Shown one piece after another: positions 52,794 to 61,070 of a stretch of DNA of 64,000 bases. The stretch is from positions 1 through 64,000 of the forward strand of contig CABUHY010000008.1 in NCBI GenBank assembly GCA_902491475.1. The letters are read 5' to 3'. Position 1 is the stretch's first letter. The number at the start of each line of letters is the position of its first letter. The notes beneath the pieces were generated by a model. The model was given only the letters and a program-made list of their open reading frames with translations, did no database searches and was not told the DNA's origin. Both the position numbers and the translations under genes were made by a program. The DNA is from an uncultured Eubacteriales bacterium (GTDB taxonomy: Bacteria; Bacillota; Clostridia; Oscillospirales; Acutalibacteraceae).

Positions 52794-53765
52794 TTACGGT
52801 CGATATGTTATAGGTGAACTGGTACAAATTTGGCATTGAGTATAAATAGGTTTCGGTGAAACAGAAACACTCGCTCCCTTTAACGAAACCGAAACTCCGA
52901 CAGAACCTAATCCGATTTTTTGATGAAAGTAATTTCCATACACATTAAATACGCAGGGGCTATCATATTGCGACACTCTGCCTTTGCAAATCATTAAAAA
53001 CGCCGCTTTACTATAAACAATCGAATATGTCGACGTATAAACATTACCTTTCAAATTATATAACATCGCAATTCCATTTTCGCCCAATTTTAAATCATTA
53101 TTTTCAATATTACTCGGAGTATATTCCTCGTATTCAGTCTCGACTTTTGATTCTATGTTTTGCCTATTTATTATTTTTGTTAATTCCACAGATAAGCTAA
53201 AGGTGCTTTTGTCAAAAACCAACGCCTCGCTTGAAAAAGATAAAACATCCTTGCCACGAAATCTAGCTTTGAAGTTAATCCATTCATAGCCCGCCATTAC
53301 ACCAAATGTACCCTTGGGGGCATTTTTGGTTTCAAAAATTGCCAAAGTTTTCTTTAACAAGCTATCATTATCGCTGTAGTTATAACTGTCGCCTTGAGCA
53401 TATGTACTTACATTTCCCAAAAGCTCTTTTTCATTCAAATAATCGTCATATGAAATGAGTTCAAACTCTTCGTCTTCGCCTACCAAATAATACTCATCTT
53501 GAAGACGAACACTGACGCAGTCGGCAATTTCAGACAACTCTGATTCAGGAACCATTTCAATCATTTTCTGAGACATTCCCGCTTTTTCAAGAATTGCCTT
53601 TGCCTGTTCATCAACACTTTTGTTTTGAAGTTTGGCGATACCCTTAACTATTTCCAATTCAAATCCGCTGACTTCGTTTTTATTTGATGTTGAAACAGCA
53701 TATGAGGGAATGCACATACTTATAACTAAAAGCATGGAAATCATAATCATAAATACTTTTTTCAT
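52794..53765 (-). CDS. Secreted orphan protein
   Basis: 323 residues with a signal peptide (about 1-22, ending PSYA). A helical, acidic region (about 30-100, EIVKGIAKLQNKSVDEQAKAILEKAG) is followed by a mostly beta region rich in Ser, Val and Tyr (about 120-323) ending in two Cys near the C-terminus (QCQICTSSP). No known enzyme or binding motif is recognised; no sortase or SLH anchor. It differs from its neighbours in being more AT-rich and in codon choice (TTT, AAA, ATT common), which hints at recent acquisition. The ribosome site AGAGGT is six bases before the ATG. Its stop is followed in frame by the remnant at 52770-52793. Confidence 0.75.
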   Translation of the reverse strand: MKKVFMIMISMLLVISMCIPSYAVSTSNKNEVSGFELEIVKGIAKLQNKSVDEQAKAILEKAGMSQKMIEMVPESELSEIADCVSVRLQDEYYLVGEDEEFELISYDDYLNEKELLGNVSTYAQGDSYNYSDNDSLLKKTLAIFETKNAPKGTFGVMAGYEWINFKARFRGKDVLSFSSEALVFDKSTFSLSVELTKIINRQNIESKVETEYEEYTPSNIENNDLKLGENGIAMLYNLKGNVYTSTYSIVYSKAAFLMICKGRVSQYDSPCVFNVYGNYFHQKIGLGSVGVSVSLKGASVSVSPKPIYTQCQICTSSPITYRP

Positions 53766-53869
53766 ATAGATACCTCTCTTTTGATTTTACTGAAAATAAA
53801 AAACGCGTAAATTCAATGAATTATCACACCCAATCGAAATATTATATAAAAAACGTTTTTTACAATTCA

Positions 53870-53898
53870 ATATTATCAAAATTTTCCAATAGTGTCAA
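53870..53898 (-). promoter_or_regulatory. Promoter of the secreted-protein gene (proximal)
   Basis: Minus strand TTGACA (53893-53898), 17 bases, TAATAT (53870-53875), about 105 bases before the ATG. Confidence 0.7.
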
Positions 53899-54056
53899 TA
53901 TTATTTATATAAAATATTTTTTTATTTTGATTTCACATAACTACACTAAAATATACAATTAACAGTGGAAATGTATATTATTCGGCACATTGCGGATTTT
54001 GCGAATAAATATATTTAATTATTCCCTAATACTGAAAACATTTACCTTGTAAATTC

Positions 54057-54085
54057 ATAGTACACTATAAATCTATCCTTGTCAA
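54057..54085 (-). promoter_or_regulatory. Promoter-like sequence (distal)
   Basis: Minus strand TTGACA (54080-54085), 17 bases, TACTAT (54057-54062). It would give a leader of about 290 bases to the secreted protein. Confidence 0.5.
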
Positions 54086-54142
54086 CATAATTTTCCAACT
54101 TAAATATACATAAATTTCGCATTTATAACAAATTATTTGTTG

Positions 54143-54171
54143 TTGACATCTCTGTTACACGGTCATATAAT
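54143..54171 (+). promoter_or_regulatory. Consensus promoter of ribU
   Basis: TTGACA (54143-54148), 17 bases, TATAAT (54166-54171), followed by the FMN riboswitch. Confidence 0.85.
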
Positions 54172-54184
54172 AATGTAAAAGTTG

Positions 54185-54291
54185 TCTTCAGGGCGGGGCG
54201 CAATTCCCCACCGGCAGTAAAGTCTGCGAGCCTTTTCGGCTGATTCGGTGAAACTCCGAAACCGACGGTATAGTCCGGATGAAAGAAGATG
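54185..54291 (+). promoter_or_regulatory. FMN riboswitch (RFN element)
   Basis: TCTTCAGGGCGGGGCGCAA, then CCCCACCGGCAGTAAAG, AGCCTTTTCGGCTGATTCGGTG, ACCGACGGTATAGTCCGGATG and GAAAGAAGATG are the RFN element blocks in order; the outer helix closes TCTTC with GAAGA. FMN binding should favour the terminator at 54309-54338 and shut off ribU. Confidence 0.95.
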
Positions 54292-54308
54292 TATTACGCT
54301 ACATTTTT

Positions 54309-54338
54309 TGCCCCGAGGTTCGTCCTTGGGGCATTTTT
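54309..54338 (+). terminator. FMN-controlled attenuator
   Basis: Stem GCCCCGAGG / CCTTGGGGC with a GTTCGT-type loop followed by ATTTTTG, between the riboswitch and ribU. Confidence 0.82.
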
Positions 54339-54375
54339 GATGACAACTTAAATCATATTAGGAGGTCATCTTATC

Positions 54376-54978
54376 ATGGCAAAAGCAAAAAAATCAGATT
54401 TAAGAAAAATCACGGTTACCGCAATTATGAGCGCAATAGCGGCAATTCTCCAGTTTATCGAAATTTCAATCCCGATAATACCGAGCTTTGTAAAGCTTGA
54501 TTTCAGCGACCTGCCCGCACTTATAACCTCATTTGCAATCGGTCCGTGGTACGGCGTTACGGTTGAGCTTTTGAAAAACCTGCTTCATCTCCCGTTCGGC
54601 TCGTCGGCAGGCGTCGGCGAAATATGCAATTTCCTTTTGGGTGTGATTTTCTGCCTTACGGCGGGTCTTATCTACAAAAAGCACAAGACGCGCAAGGGTG
54701 CGGCTGCGGGAGCGGTGCTTGGTGCGCTTTTGATGGCTCTTTTTTCGCTTCCGATGAACTATTTTATAGTTTACCCTGCATATGTGGTTCTCTACGGTAT
54801 GCCGATGGACGCAATAGTCGGTATGTATTCGGAAATCTTACCCGGAACGGACTCGCTCGCAAAGGCGCTGTGCATATTCAATCTGCCGTTCACATTCTTA
54901 AAGGGAATCGCAAACGCAATCATATGCTTTTTGATTTACAAACCGCTTTCCCCCGTTATAAAAGGCAAAAATGTGTAA
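54376..54978 (+). CDS. ribU: Riboflavin ECF transporter, substrate-binding (S) component
   Basis: 200 residues with five to six membrane helices. The block KLDFSDLPALITSFAIGPWY followed by GVTVELLKNLLHL is typical of RibU. ECF S components bind vitamin and dock on a shared EcfA/EcfT module encoded elsewhere. The FMN riboswitch and the terminator directly upstream confirm riboflavin as substrate. A basic N-terminus (AKAKKSDLRK) precedes helix 1. The ribosome site is AGGAGGT, and the gene is monocistronic, with the metK promoter 18 bases after its stop. Confidence 0.95.
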   Translation: MAKAKKSDLRKITVTAIMSAIAAILQFIEISIPIIPSFVKLDFSDLPALITSFAIGPWYGVTVELLKNLLHLPFGSSAGVGEICNFLLGVIFCLTAGLIYKKHKTRKGAAAGAVLGALLMALFSLPMNYFIVYPAYVVLYGMPMDAIVGMYSEILPGTDSLAKALCIFNLPFTFLKGIANAIICFLIYKPLSPVIKGKNV

Positions 54979-54995
54979 ACAATGTCTGAATACTG

Positions 54996-55024
54996 TTGAC
55001 AAAAGGCATATATAGTAGTAAAAT
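54996..55024 (+). promoter_or_regulatory. Promoter of metK
   Basis: TTGACA (54996-55001), 17 bases, TAAAAT (55019-55024), 27 bases before the S-box. Confidence 0.75.
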
Positions 55025-55050
55025 CTCTTACAACAAGAAAATAACCATCT

Positions 55051-55145
55051 CCTTATAGAGAGTGGCGGAGGGACAGGCCCTGTGAAGCCACGGCAACCTG
55101 CTTTAAGCAAGGTGCTAATTCCTGCGGTTCGTCCGAAAGATAAGG
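55051..55145 (+). promoter_or_regulatory. SAM-I riboswitch (S-box)
   Basis: P1 CCTTAT pairs with ATAAGG at the far end. AGAGAGTGGCGGAGGGA, GGCCCTGTGAAGCCACGGCAACC, GGTGCTAATTCC and TCCGAAAGATAAG are S-box blocks in order. SAM binding should allow the terminator at 55153-55178 to form and reduce metK expression. Confidence 0.95.
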
Positions 55146-55152
55146 TGTTTTT

Positions 55153-55178
55153 AAGCACCTTTCGGGGTGCTTATTTTT
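55153..55178 (+). terminator. SAM-controlled attenuator
   Basis: Stem AAGCACC / GGTGCTT with a TTTCGG loop and TATTTTTAT; its 5' arm overlaps GGTGTTTTT sequence that can pair with the S-box 3' side as anti-terminator. Confidence 0.8.
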
Positions 55179-55205
55179 ATGTTAATAAATTTTAGGAGCA
55201 AAACA

Positions 55206-56393
55206 ATGGCAAAACATCTCTTTACATCAGAATCGGTTACAGAAGGTCATCCCGACAAAATCTGCGACAATATCTCGGACGCGGTTCTTGACGAAATCCT
55301 CAAGCAGGACCCGTACGGCAGAGTTGCGTGCGAAACGACCTGTATCACAAACCAGATTACGGTTATGGGCGAAATTACCACAACCGCCGACATTGATATT
55401 GAAAAAATCGCAAGGGAGGTCGTATGCGAGATAGGCTACGACAGCGACGAAAAGGGCTTTAACGGTCACACCTGCAATGTTACGACATTTATCGACAAGC
55501 AGTCGAGCGACATTGCCCTCGGCGTTGACAAGTCATACGAGCTCAAAGAGGGTCAGCAGGAAGATTACAACCTCCACGGTGCAGGCGACCAGGGTATGAT
55601 GTTCGGTTACGCTTGCGACGAGACGCCCGAGCTTATGCCGCTTGCGATTTCGCTTTCTCATAAGCTTGCAAAACAGCTTACCAAGGTTAGAAAGGACGGC
55701 ACTCTCCCCTATCTTCGTGCCGACGGCAAAACGCAGGTTACCGTTGAATACAACAATGAGGGCGTTCCCGTAAGAGTTGACACAATCGTTATTTCCTCAC
55801 AGCACAGCGCTGATGTTGAGCTTGAAAAAATAAGAAGAGACATTCTTGAAAATGTAATCAAGCCCATCATTCCGCAGGAGCTTTTCGACGACGATACAAT
55901 CATCTATGTAAACCCCACGGGCAGGTTCGTAACGGGCGGCCCCGCAGGCGACAGCGGACTTACGGGAAGAAAGATTATTGTTGACACCTACGGCGGCGTA
56001 GGCCGTCACGGCGGCGGCTGCTTCTCGGGCAAGGACCCGACAAAGGTTGACCGTTCTGCGGCTTATGCGGCGAGATATGTCGCAAAGAACATTGTTGCGG
56101 CAGGTCTTGCAAAAAAATGCGAGGTTCAGCTGGCATACGCTATCGGCGTAGCGCACCCCGTATCGGTTATGGTTGACACCTTCGGCACAGGCGTACTTGC
56201 AGACGATGTGCTCGAAGAAATCGTTTCGGAAACCTTTGACCTTCGCCCTGCGGCTATAATCGACTATCTCGATTTGAGAAAGCCGATTTACAGGCAGCTT
56301 GCGGCTTACGGTCATATGGGCAGAGAAGAATTGGGCGTTAAGTGGGAGCTTACCGACAAGAAAGACATTCTCCGCCAAAAAGCAGGAATATAA
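55206..56393 (+). CDS. metK: S-adenosylmethionine synthetase
   Basis: 395 residues from the ATG at 55206, with AGGAG nine bases upstream; the in-frame ATG at 55167 lies within the attenuator. It makes SAM from methionine and ATP. N-terminal ESVTEGHPDKICDNISDAVLD, GAGDQGMMFGYA and GGCFSGKDPTKVDRSAAY are invariant family blocks covering the ATP, methionine and metal sites. Length matches the bacterial enzyme. Control is by the S-box upstream. A bidirectional terminator follows at 56414-56447. Confidence 0.98.
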   Translation: MAKHLFTSESVTEGHPDKICDNISDAVLDEILKQDPYGRVACETTCITNQITVMGEITTTADIDIEKIAREVVCEIGYDSDEKGFNGHTCNVTTFIDKQSSDIALGVDKSYELKEGQQEDYNLHGAGDQGMMFGYACDETPELMPLAISLSHKLAKQLTKVRKDGTLPYLRADGKTQVTVEYNNEGVPVRVDTIVISSQHSADVELEKIRRDILENVIKPIIPQELFDDDTIIYVNPTGRFVTGGPAGDSGLTGRKIIVDTYGGVGRHGGGCFSGKDPTKVDRSAAYAARYVAKNIVAAGLAKKCEVQLAYAIGVAHPVSVMVDTFGTGVLADDVLEEIVSETFDLRPAAIIDYLDLRKPIYRQLAAYGHMGREELGVKWELTDKKDILRQKAGI

Positions 56394-56413
56394 CAAATAC
56401 GCATATAACGCAC

Positions 56414-56447
56414 AAAAACCTCTGATACAGTGTATCAGAGGTTTTTT
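56414..56447. terminator. Bidirectional terminator between metK and fhs
   Basis: Hairpin AAAAACCTCTGATACA / TATCAGAGGTTTTTT with a GTG loop; serves both converging genes. Confidence 0.9.
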
Positions 56448-56460
56448 ATATTACGCATTA

Positions 56461-58131
56461 TCAGAACAAGCCCTTGATATTGCCGTCGGTATCGACATCA
56501 ATGTTATATGCCGCAGGCTGTTTGGGAAGTCCCGGCATAGTCATTATGTCGCCCGTCAAGGCAACTACAAATCCCGCACCTGCGGAAAGTCTGACATCGC
56601 GCACGGTAATTGTGAAGTTTTCGGGCTTGCCGAGCTTTGTCGGGTCGTCCGAGAGAGAATACTGCGTTTTTGCAACGCAAACGGGAAGCTTATCCTTGCC
56701 AAGCGCCTCGATTTCGGCAATCGCCTTTTCTGCCGCCTTGGTGTAGTTTACGCCGTCCGCTCTGTAAATTTCACGGGCGATAATTTCAAGTTTTTCCTTT
56801 ATCGGAAGCTGTGCGTCATAAAGCGGCTTAAACTGCGAGGGCTTTTCCTCAATCGTCTTAACCACCTTTTTTGCAAGGTCAACTCCGCCGTCTCCGCCGT
56901 TTGCAAAGACCTCCGTGAGCGAAACAAGCACATCGTGCTCCTCGCAGAAGTCCTCGATTATCCTGATTTCGTCGTCCGTATCGGTATTGAAGCGGTTGAT
57001 TGCGACAACAACGGGTACGCCGTATTTTTTCATATTCTCAATGTGGGTCTGCAAGTTTACAATGCCCTTTTTGAGCGCCGAAGTGTTTTCGTATTTCAAA
57101 TCGCTCTTTGCAACGCCGCCGTTGTATTTGAGCGCACGGATAGTTGCGACAATAACGATGCATGAGGGAGCAATTCCCGCATATCTGCACTTTATGTCAA
57201 GGAACTTTTCCGCACCGAGGTCAGCGCCGAAGCCCGCTTCGGTTATGCAGTAATCGGCAAGCTTCAAGCCGAGCTTTGTTGCGGTAACGGAGTTGCAGCC
57301 GTGAGCTATATTCGCAAAAGGTCCGCCGTGCATAAGCGCAGGTGTGTTTTCAAGCGTTTGAACGAGATTCGGCTTTATAGCGTCCTTGAGAAGAGCCGCC
57401 ATTGCGCCGACAGCCTTTAAGTCCTTGGCATAAATCGGCTTGCCGTCATAGGAATAAGCGACAAGTATTTTCCCGAGTCTGATTTTAAGGTCGTCAATAT
57501 CGCTTGCAAGGCAGAGAATTGCCATAACCTCGGAAGCGACGGTAATCATAAAGCCGTCCTCCCTCGGTACGCCGTTTACCTTGCCGCCGAGACCGATAAC
57601 AACATTTCTCAACGCCCTGTCGTTCATATCAAGACAGCGTTTGAACAAAATTCTTCTCGGGTCGATTGAAAGCTCGTTGCCCTGCTGAATGTGGTTGTCA
57701 ACAATCGCACAAAGCAGATTGTTAGCCGCCGTAATTGCGTGCATATCGCCCGTAAAGTGCAGGTTGATGTCCTCCATAGGGATAACCTGAGCGTATCCGC
57801 CGCCTGCCGCTCCGCCTTTTATGCCGAAAACGGGTCCCATTGACGGCTCGCGCAGAGCAATCACCGCATTTTTGCCGATTTTGTTCATAGCCTCGCCCAA
57901 GCCGACGGTAACTGTGGTTTTACCCTCTCCCGCAGGTGTGGGATTGATTGCCGTGACAAGTATAAGCTTGCCGTCGGGTCTGTCCGCATATTTATCGACA
58001 AGCGAAAGCGGCAACTTCGCCTTGTATTTTCCGTAAAATTCGAGGTCGTCATCCTCAATGGAAAGACTTTTTGCTATTTCCTTAATAGGCAAGCATTCGG
58101 CTTTTTGTGCTATTTCAATGTCAGATAACAT
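56461..58131 (-). CDS. fhs: Formate-tetrahydrofolate ligase
   Basis: 556 residues from the ATG at 58131; the longer frame from 58188 lies inside the regulator gene. It makes 10-formyl-THF from formate, THF and ATP. The P-loop is T65-P-A-G-E-G-K-T72. EPSMGPVFGIKGGAAGGGYAQ, LHFTGDMHAI and ALKYNGGVAKSDL are family blocks. Its ribosome site AGGAGG lies in the last codons of the upstream response regulator (encoding RRN-stop), so it is one base apart and translationally coupled. It is therefore made with a two-component system. No other C1 or Wood-Ljungdahl genes are in view. Confidence 0.97.
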   Translation of the reverse strand: MLSDIEIAQKAECLPIKEIAKSLSIEDDDLEFYGKYKAKLPLSLVDKYADRPDGKLILVTAINPTPAGEGKTTVTVGLGEAMNKIGKNAVIALREPSMGPVFGIKGGAAGGGYAQVIPMEDINLHFTGDMHAITAANNLLCAIVDNHIQQGNELSIDPRRILFKRCLDMNDRALRNVVIGLGGKVNGVPREDGFMITVASEVMAILCLASDIDDLKIRLGKILVAYSYDGKPIYAKDLKAVGAMAALLKDAIKPNLVQTLENTPALMHGGPFANIAHGCNSVTATKLGLKLADYCITEAGFGADLGAEKFLDIKCRYAGIAPSCIVIVATIRALKYNGGVAKSDLKYENTSALKKGIVNLQTHIENMKKYGVPVVVAINRFNTDTDDEIRIIEDFCEEHDVLVSLTEVFANGGDGGVDLAKKVVKTIEEKPSQFKPLYDAQLPIKEKLEIIAREIYRADGVNYTKAAEKAIAEIEALGKDKLPVCVAKTQYSLSDDPTKLGKPENFTITVRDVRLSAGAGFVVALTGDIMTMPGLPKQPAAYNIDVDTDGNIKGLF

Positions 58132-58132
58132 T

Positions 58133-58933
58133 TTAATTCCTCCTGAGTAAATTATCGATATGCTGTTTGGTCTGCTTTGCCCAAGCATAACCGTTCATAT
58201 ATTCGTTCTGATATTCCTTGACCGCATTTTCATCGTTCTTGAAAAGATTGTAGCAGTCGCAGTCAAATTTTGATGTGTCAACGCTTCGCTGATTTCGGGC
58301 GTCAATGAGTATGTCAAGCACTCCCGCGTCGGACAAAGCGGTGCGAAGACTTTTCAAGACCTTTCTGAAAAGGCTCTGAACCGATTCGTCGTAGTTTCTG
58401 TCGGGCCAAAGCGCAGACACGGCATTCTCGGTGCTTACGGAGCCTCCCCGCCTGTCAACAAGAAGCGCAAGCAATTCCTTTGACTTTGACGATGAAAAAT
58501 GAATGGGCTTGCCGTCAACAAACACATCAAAATATCCGAATGTCTTTATAAACACATTGGGTCCGTAACGGTGCGGAATGTTTGTCCTGACCTTATTGAG
58601 CTGTTCGAGTATCATATCGTCCGAAAAGGGCTTTAGAATATATCCGACCGCATTTACGCCGAAAGCCTCGTAAGCGTATTCCTTGAAGCCCGTGACGAAA
58701 ATGATTTTCATATCGGGTCTTATCCTGTTAAATCGCTTTGCAAGCTCAAGTCCCGACATAACGGGCATTTCAATGTCAAGAAACGCCACATCGACGGTGT
58801 TGAGAACCGTATATTCAAGTGCGTCGGCAGGGTTTGAAAATGTATTTATGCTTGTTACGAAATCAAAGCCCTCGCAAATATCCTTTATGTCCTCCAACAC
58901 GAGGTTTTCGTCATCGACTGCTATAATATTCAT
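58133..58933 (-). CDS. Response regulator with receiver and SARP-like winged-helix domain
   Basis: 266 residues: receiver (about 2-118) with DDE at 7-9, phospho-acceptor Asp53 in FLDIEMPVMSG, Thr in FVTGFKE and Lys in LKPFS; then an OmpR-like winged helix of the SARP/BTAD type (about 125-220), read from TFGYFDVFVDGKPIHF and SKSKELLALLVDRRGG, and a short helical tail. The CheY-SARP arrangement (COG3947-type) is common in Clostridia. It overlaps the sensor kinase by four bases and touches fhs, so the three form one unit; fhs is therefore a likely target or partner. Confidence 0.9.
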   Translation of the reverse strand: MNIIAVDDENLVLEDIKDICEGFDFVTSINTFSNPADALEYTVLNTVDVAFLDIEMPVMSGLELAKRFNRIRPDMKIIFVTGFKEYAYEAFGVNAVGYILKPFSDDMILEQLNKVRTNIPHRYGPNVFIKTFGYFDVFVDGKPIHFSSSKSKELLALLVDRRGGSVSTENAVSALWPDRNYDESVQSLFRKVLKSLRTALSDAGVLDILIDARNQRSVDTSKFDCDCYNLFKNDENAVKEYQNEYMNGYAWAKQTKQHIDNLLRRN

Positions 58934-60906
58934 ATATTCATCTCCCCGAAAATATCTTTTCTGCTTTGCAATTCAAGACTTTCTTTCAGCGTTTTGACAT
59001 TTTTGTCTTTCGGAAGCGTAACGGTAACCGTTGTACCTGCCCCCTCTTTGCTTTCAATCGAAACGCTGCCGCCCATTATATCGGCAAAGCGCTGTTTTAT
59101 GTTGGCAATTCCGACATGAGACCTTCCGTCGTTGCGCTCTGTTTCAAGCGAGTTTACATCAAAGCCCTTGCCGTCGTCCTCAACCTTTATATAGAAATTC
59201 TTTTCATCCTCATAAGTTGAAACCGTGACCGTTCCGCCCTCGGGCTTTTTGGTAACCCCGTGCTTTATGGCGTTTTCGACTATCGGCTGAACGCTCAAAG
59301 TCGGAACATAGAACGAATCGGGACCTATTTCGTAATAAATATCAAGCTTATCCCCGAAACGGAGCTTTTCGATATTGCAATAATACTTGACATGCTCCAA
59401 TTCCTCGCCGAACGGAATCGGGTCCTTTTGCGTAAGGCTGTCCATATTGCCTCTGAGATAAAGCGAAAAGTCAATAACCGCCTTTTCTGCCTTCTTGGGG
59501 TCTCTTTTTATCAGCGATTTTATGGTGTTCAACGCATTATAGAGGAAATGCGGCTGAATCTGTGAAATCATAACTGCGGTGTTTGCCCTTTCAAGCTCCG
59601 CTTCAAGGCTTCTCGCTTTAAGCGCATAATTGTAAAACTGCCTTATCCTCAGCGCTTGAATTATAAGCGTTACAAGCGCAAACGCAAAGAAGCATATCGG
59701 CATAACCGCCGAGCAGTTTACCCTTATCAAACCGTTTGTGTACGCCACATCCACGGTAAGTCCGAACACGAGAAACAGGTACGAAAACAGATACAAAAAC
59801 GCATACGGCGTCTTTTTGACGATTTCGATACACAGCTTGTTTATCGTGTAAAAGTCTATTACAAGCGAAAGCATTTGCAGGCTTAAATAGTAGTATGTGT
59901 CGAAAATCGAGTTCGGCAGGAAGTTTATGGAGATTGCAAGCCAGAGTATCGTAGCGCACATTGCGACAATCGTATTGTCGTGAACCTTTATATCAAGGCT
60001 TTTAACGATATAAATCAACGCAATAAGCTTTATTATAAATGTGGAAATGAAGATAAACACATTCATTTCCTCGTAGCCGATATTGAACATATACGGCTGA
60101 ATTACGCTGTAGCTCTCGGTCGTTATCAACATTCTCAGCAACAGGAAGAAAGCAAGAAACGGAAGCCACGGGGTATATTGCTCGCGGCTTACAAACTTTC
60201 TGAAAATTATAAACAGAAGTCCGCAAAGGAAAACGATACCGCAAAGCACGAAACGCAGCGCAATTTTTGAGCTTAAAGAATAATTGTCGTTGGTGTATTC
60301 CGTGAGATAGACAGGCAGATAAATTCCCGAAAAGTGGTCAGCCGAAATCTCAACCACAACCTCGTATTCCTCTCCCGGCAAAAGCTTGAACGGCAGAGAA
60401 TAATGCCCTGCCGAAGTAACCGTTTCGTTATATGTTTTCGACGGTGTGCCGCTTATCGTTACAAGTTCGCCGCCGACATATATTTTGTAGGCGCAGGCAA
60501 TGTTCGGGATATATATCGTAAGATAAGAATCGGAATTTACATTTGTTATGTAGCTCCTGTACGAAGCGTAGCCGCCGGCGGAATACTTCCTTGTTTCAAG
60601 GACTCCCGACCAGGAGGACGGCACATCAATCATCTCACGCCTGGGGCTGACCGTAAGGTTGTCGCTTTTCAAAAAAGCGGAGTGGTAAAACTCCCACTCG
60701 CCCGTAAGATAAATGCCCCCGCCGTCCGAAAAATCAACGCTTGAAAGGTCAAAATGAGCGTTCCCAATATTGCAGGGGTCGGTTTTCTTCGCCGAAACGA
60801 AGTTGCACACAAAGACAGTACCCAACAAAACAGCCGCCGTCAAAAGCACCGTTACAATAAGCAGTATATTTGATTTTAACTGTTGTTTGCCGTCCGCCGT
60901 ATGCAA
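58930..60906 (-). CDS. 7TM sensor histidine kinase (LytS/YesM-like core)
   Basis: 658 residues. An N-terminal membrane helix (about 13-34), an extracytoplasmic beta domain (about 55-205, GGGIYLTGEWEFYHSAFL opens it), seven membrane helices (about 214-420, the 7TM-DISM type), a coiled region (about 420-445), the HisK5-type phosphoacceptor His453 in QIQPHFLYNALN, and an HATPase_c domain with VQPIVENAIKHG (N box) and DDGKGFD (G1). The extracytoplasmic domain resembles the sugar- or ligand-binding 7TMR-DISMED2 class, so the signal may be a small extracellular molecule. It is first in the operon with the SARP regulator and fhs. Confidence 0.9.
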   Translation of the reverse strand: MHTADGKQQLKSNILLIVTVLLTAAVLLGTVFVCNFVSAKKTDPCNIGNAHFDLSSVDFSDGGGIYLTGEWEFYHSAFLKSDNLTVSPRREMIDVPSSWSGVLETRKYSAGGYASYRSYITNVNSDSYLTIYIPNIACAYKIYVGGELVTISGTPSKTYNETVTSAGHYSLPFKLLPGEEYEVVVEISADHFSGIYLPVYLTEYTNDNYSLSSKIALRFVLCGIVFLCGLLFIIFRKFVSREQYTPWLPFLAFFLLLRMLITTESYSVIQPYMFNIGYEEMNVFIFISTFIIKLIALIYIVKSLDIKVHDNTIVAMCATILWLAISINFLPNSIFDTYYYLSLQMLSLVIDFYTINKLCIEIVKKTPYAFLYLFSYLFLVFGLTVDVAYTNGLIRVNCSAVMPICFFAFALVTLIIQALRIRQFYNYALKARSLEAELERANTAVMISQIQPHFLYNALNTIKSLIKRDPKKAEKAVIDFSLYLRGNMDSLTQKDPIPFGEELEHVKYYCNIEKLRFGDKLDIYYEIGPDSFYVPTLSVQPIVENAIKHGVTKKPEGGTVTVSTYEDEKNFYIKVEDDGKGFDVNSLETERNDGRSHVGIANIKQRFADIMGGSVSIESKEGAGTTVTVTLPKDKNVKTLKESLELQSRKDIFGEMNI

Positions 60907-60914
60907 AATCCCAT

Positions 60915-60934
60915 CACTGTCCTTTTTAACAGTG
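60915..60934. promoter_or_regulatory. Candidate operator at the sensor-kinase promoter
   Basis: CACTGT - 8 bases - ACAGTG, perfect six-base arms, immediately after the -10 box and over the expected start. Its position suggests autoregulation by the operon's own response regulator or by another repressor. Confidence 0.4.
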
Positions 60935-60936
60935 TA

Positions 60937-60965
60937 ATTATACTATATACCTTAAAATAAAACAA
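60937..60965 (-). promoter_or_regulatory. Promoter of the kinase-regulator-fhs operon
   Basis: Minus strand TTGTTT (60960-60965), 17 bases, TATAAT (60937-60942). Back to back with the alaS promoter. Confidence 0.65.
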
Positions 60966-60985
60966 GCATTTTTATTCATTCTCGG

Positions 60986-61014
60986 TTGACAACAAATGAT
61001 TATAAAGGTATAAT
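60986..61014 (+). promoter_or_regulatory. Consensus promoter of alaS
   Basis: TTGACA (60986-60991), 17 bases, TATAAT (61009-61014), leaving a 55-base leader too short for a T-box. Confidence 0.85.
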
Positions 61015-61070
61015 TTTTAAGATTATAAAGGGAAAGTGTTTTCGGACGCTTTTTACAAGGAGATATTACA

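Larger units (their letters stand above)
53766..54142. other. AT-rich intergenic gap with minus-strand promoters
   Basis: About 380 bases of AT-rich sequence, carrying two good minus-strand promoters (53870-53898 and 54057-54085) and an AAAAAACGTTTTTT palindrome near 53848. No gene seen. Confidence 0.6.

Noticed and set aside
54279..54500. Short open frame beginning in the FMN riboswitch
   Set aside because: It starts in the aptamer's closing helix and runs through the attenuator and into ribU in another frame.
60986..61070. T-box leader for alaS
   Set aside because: The leader is only about 55 bases, too short for a T-box, and lacks the T-box sequence.
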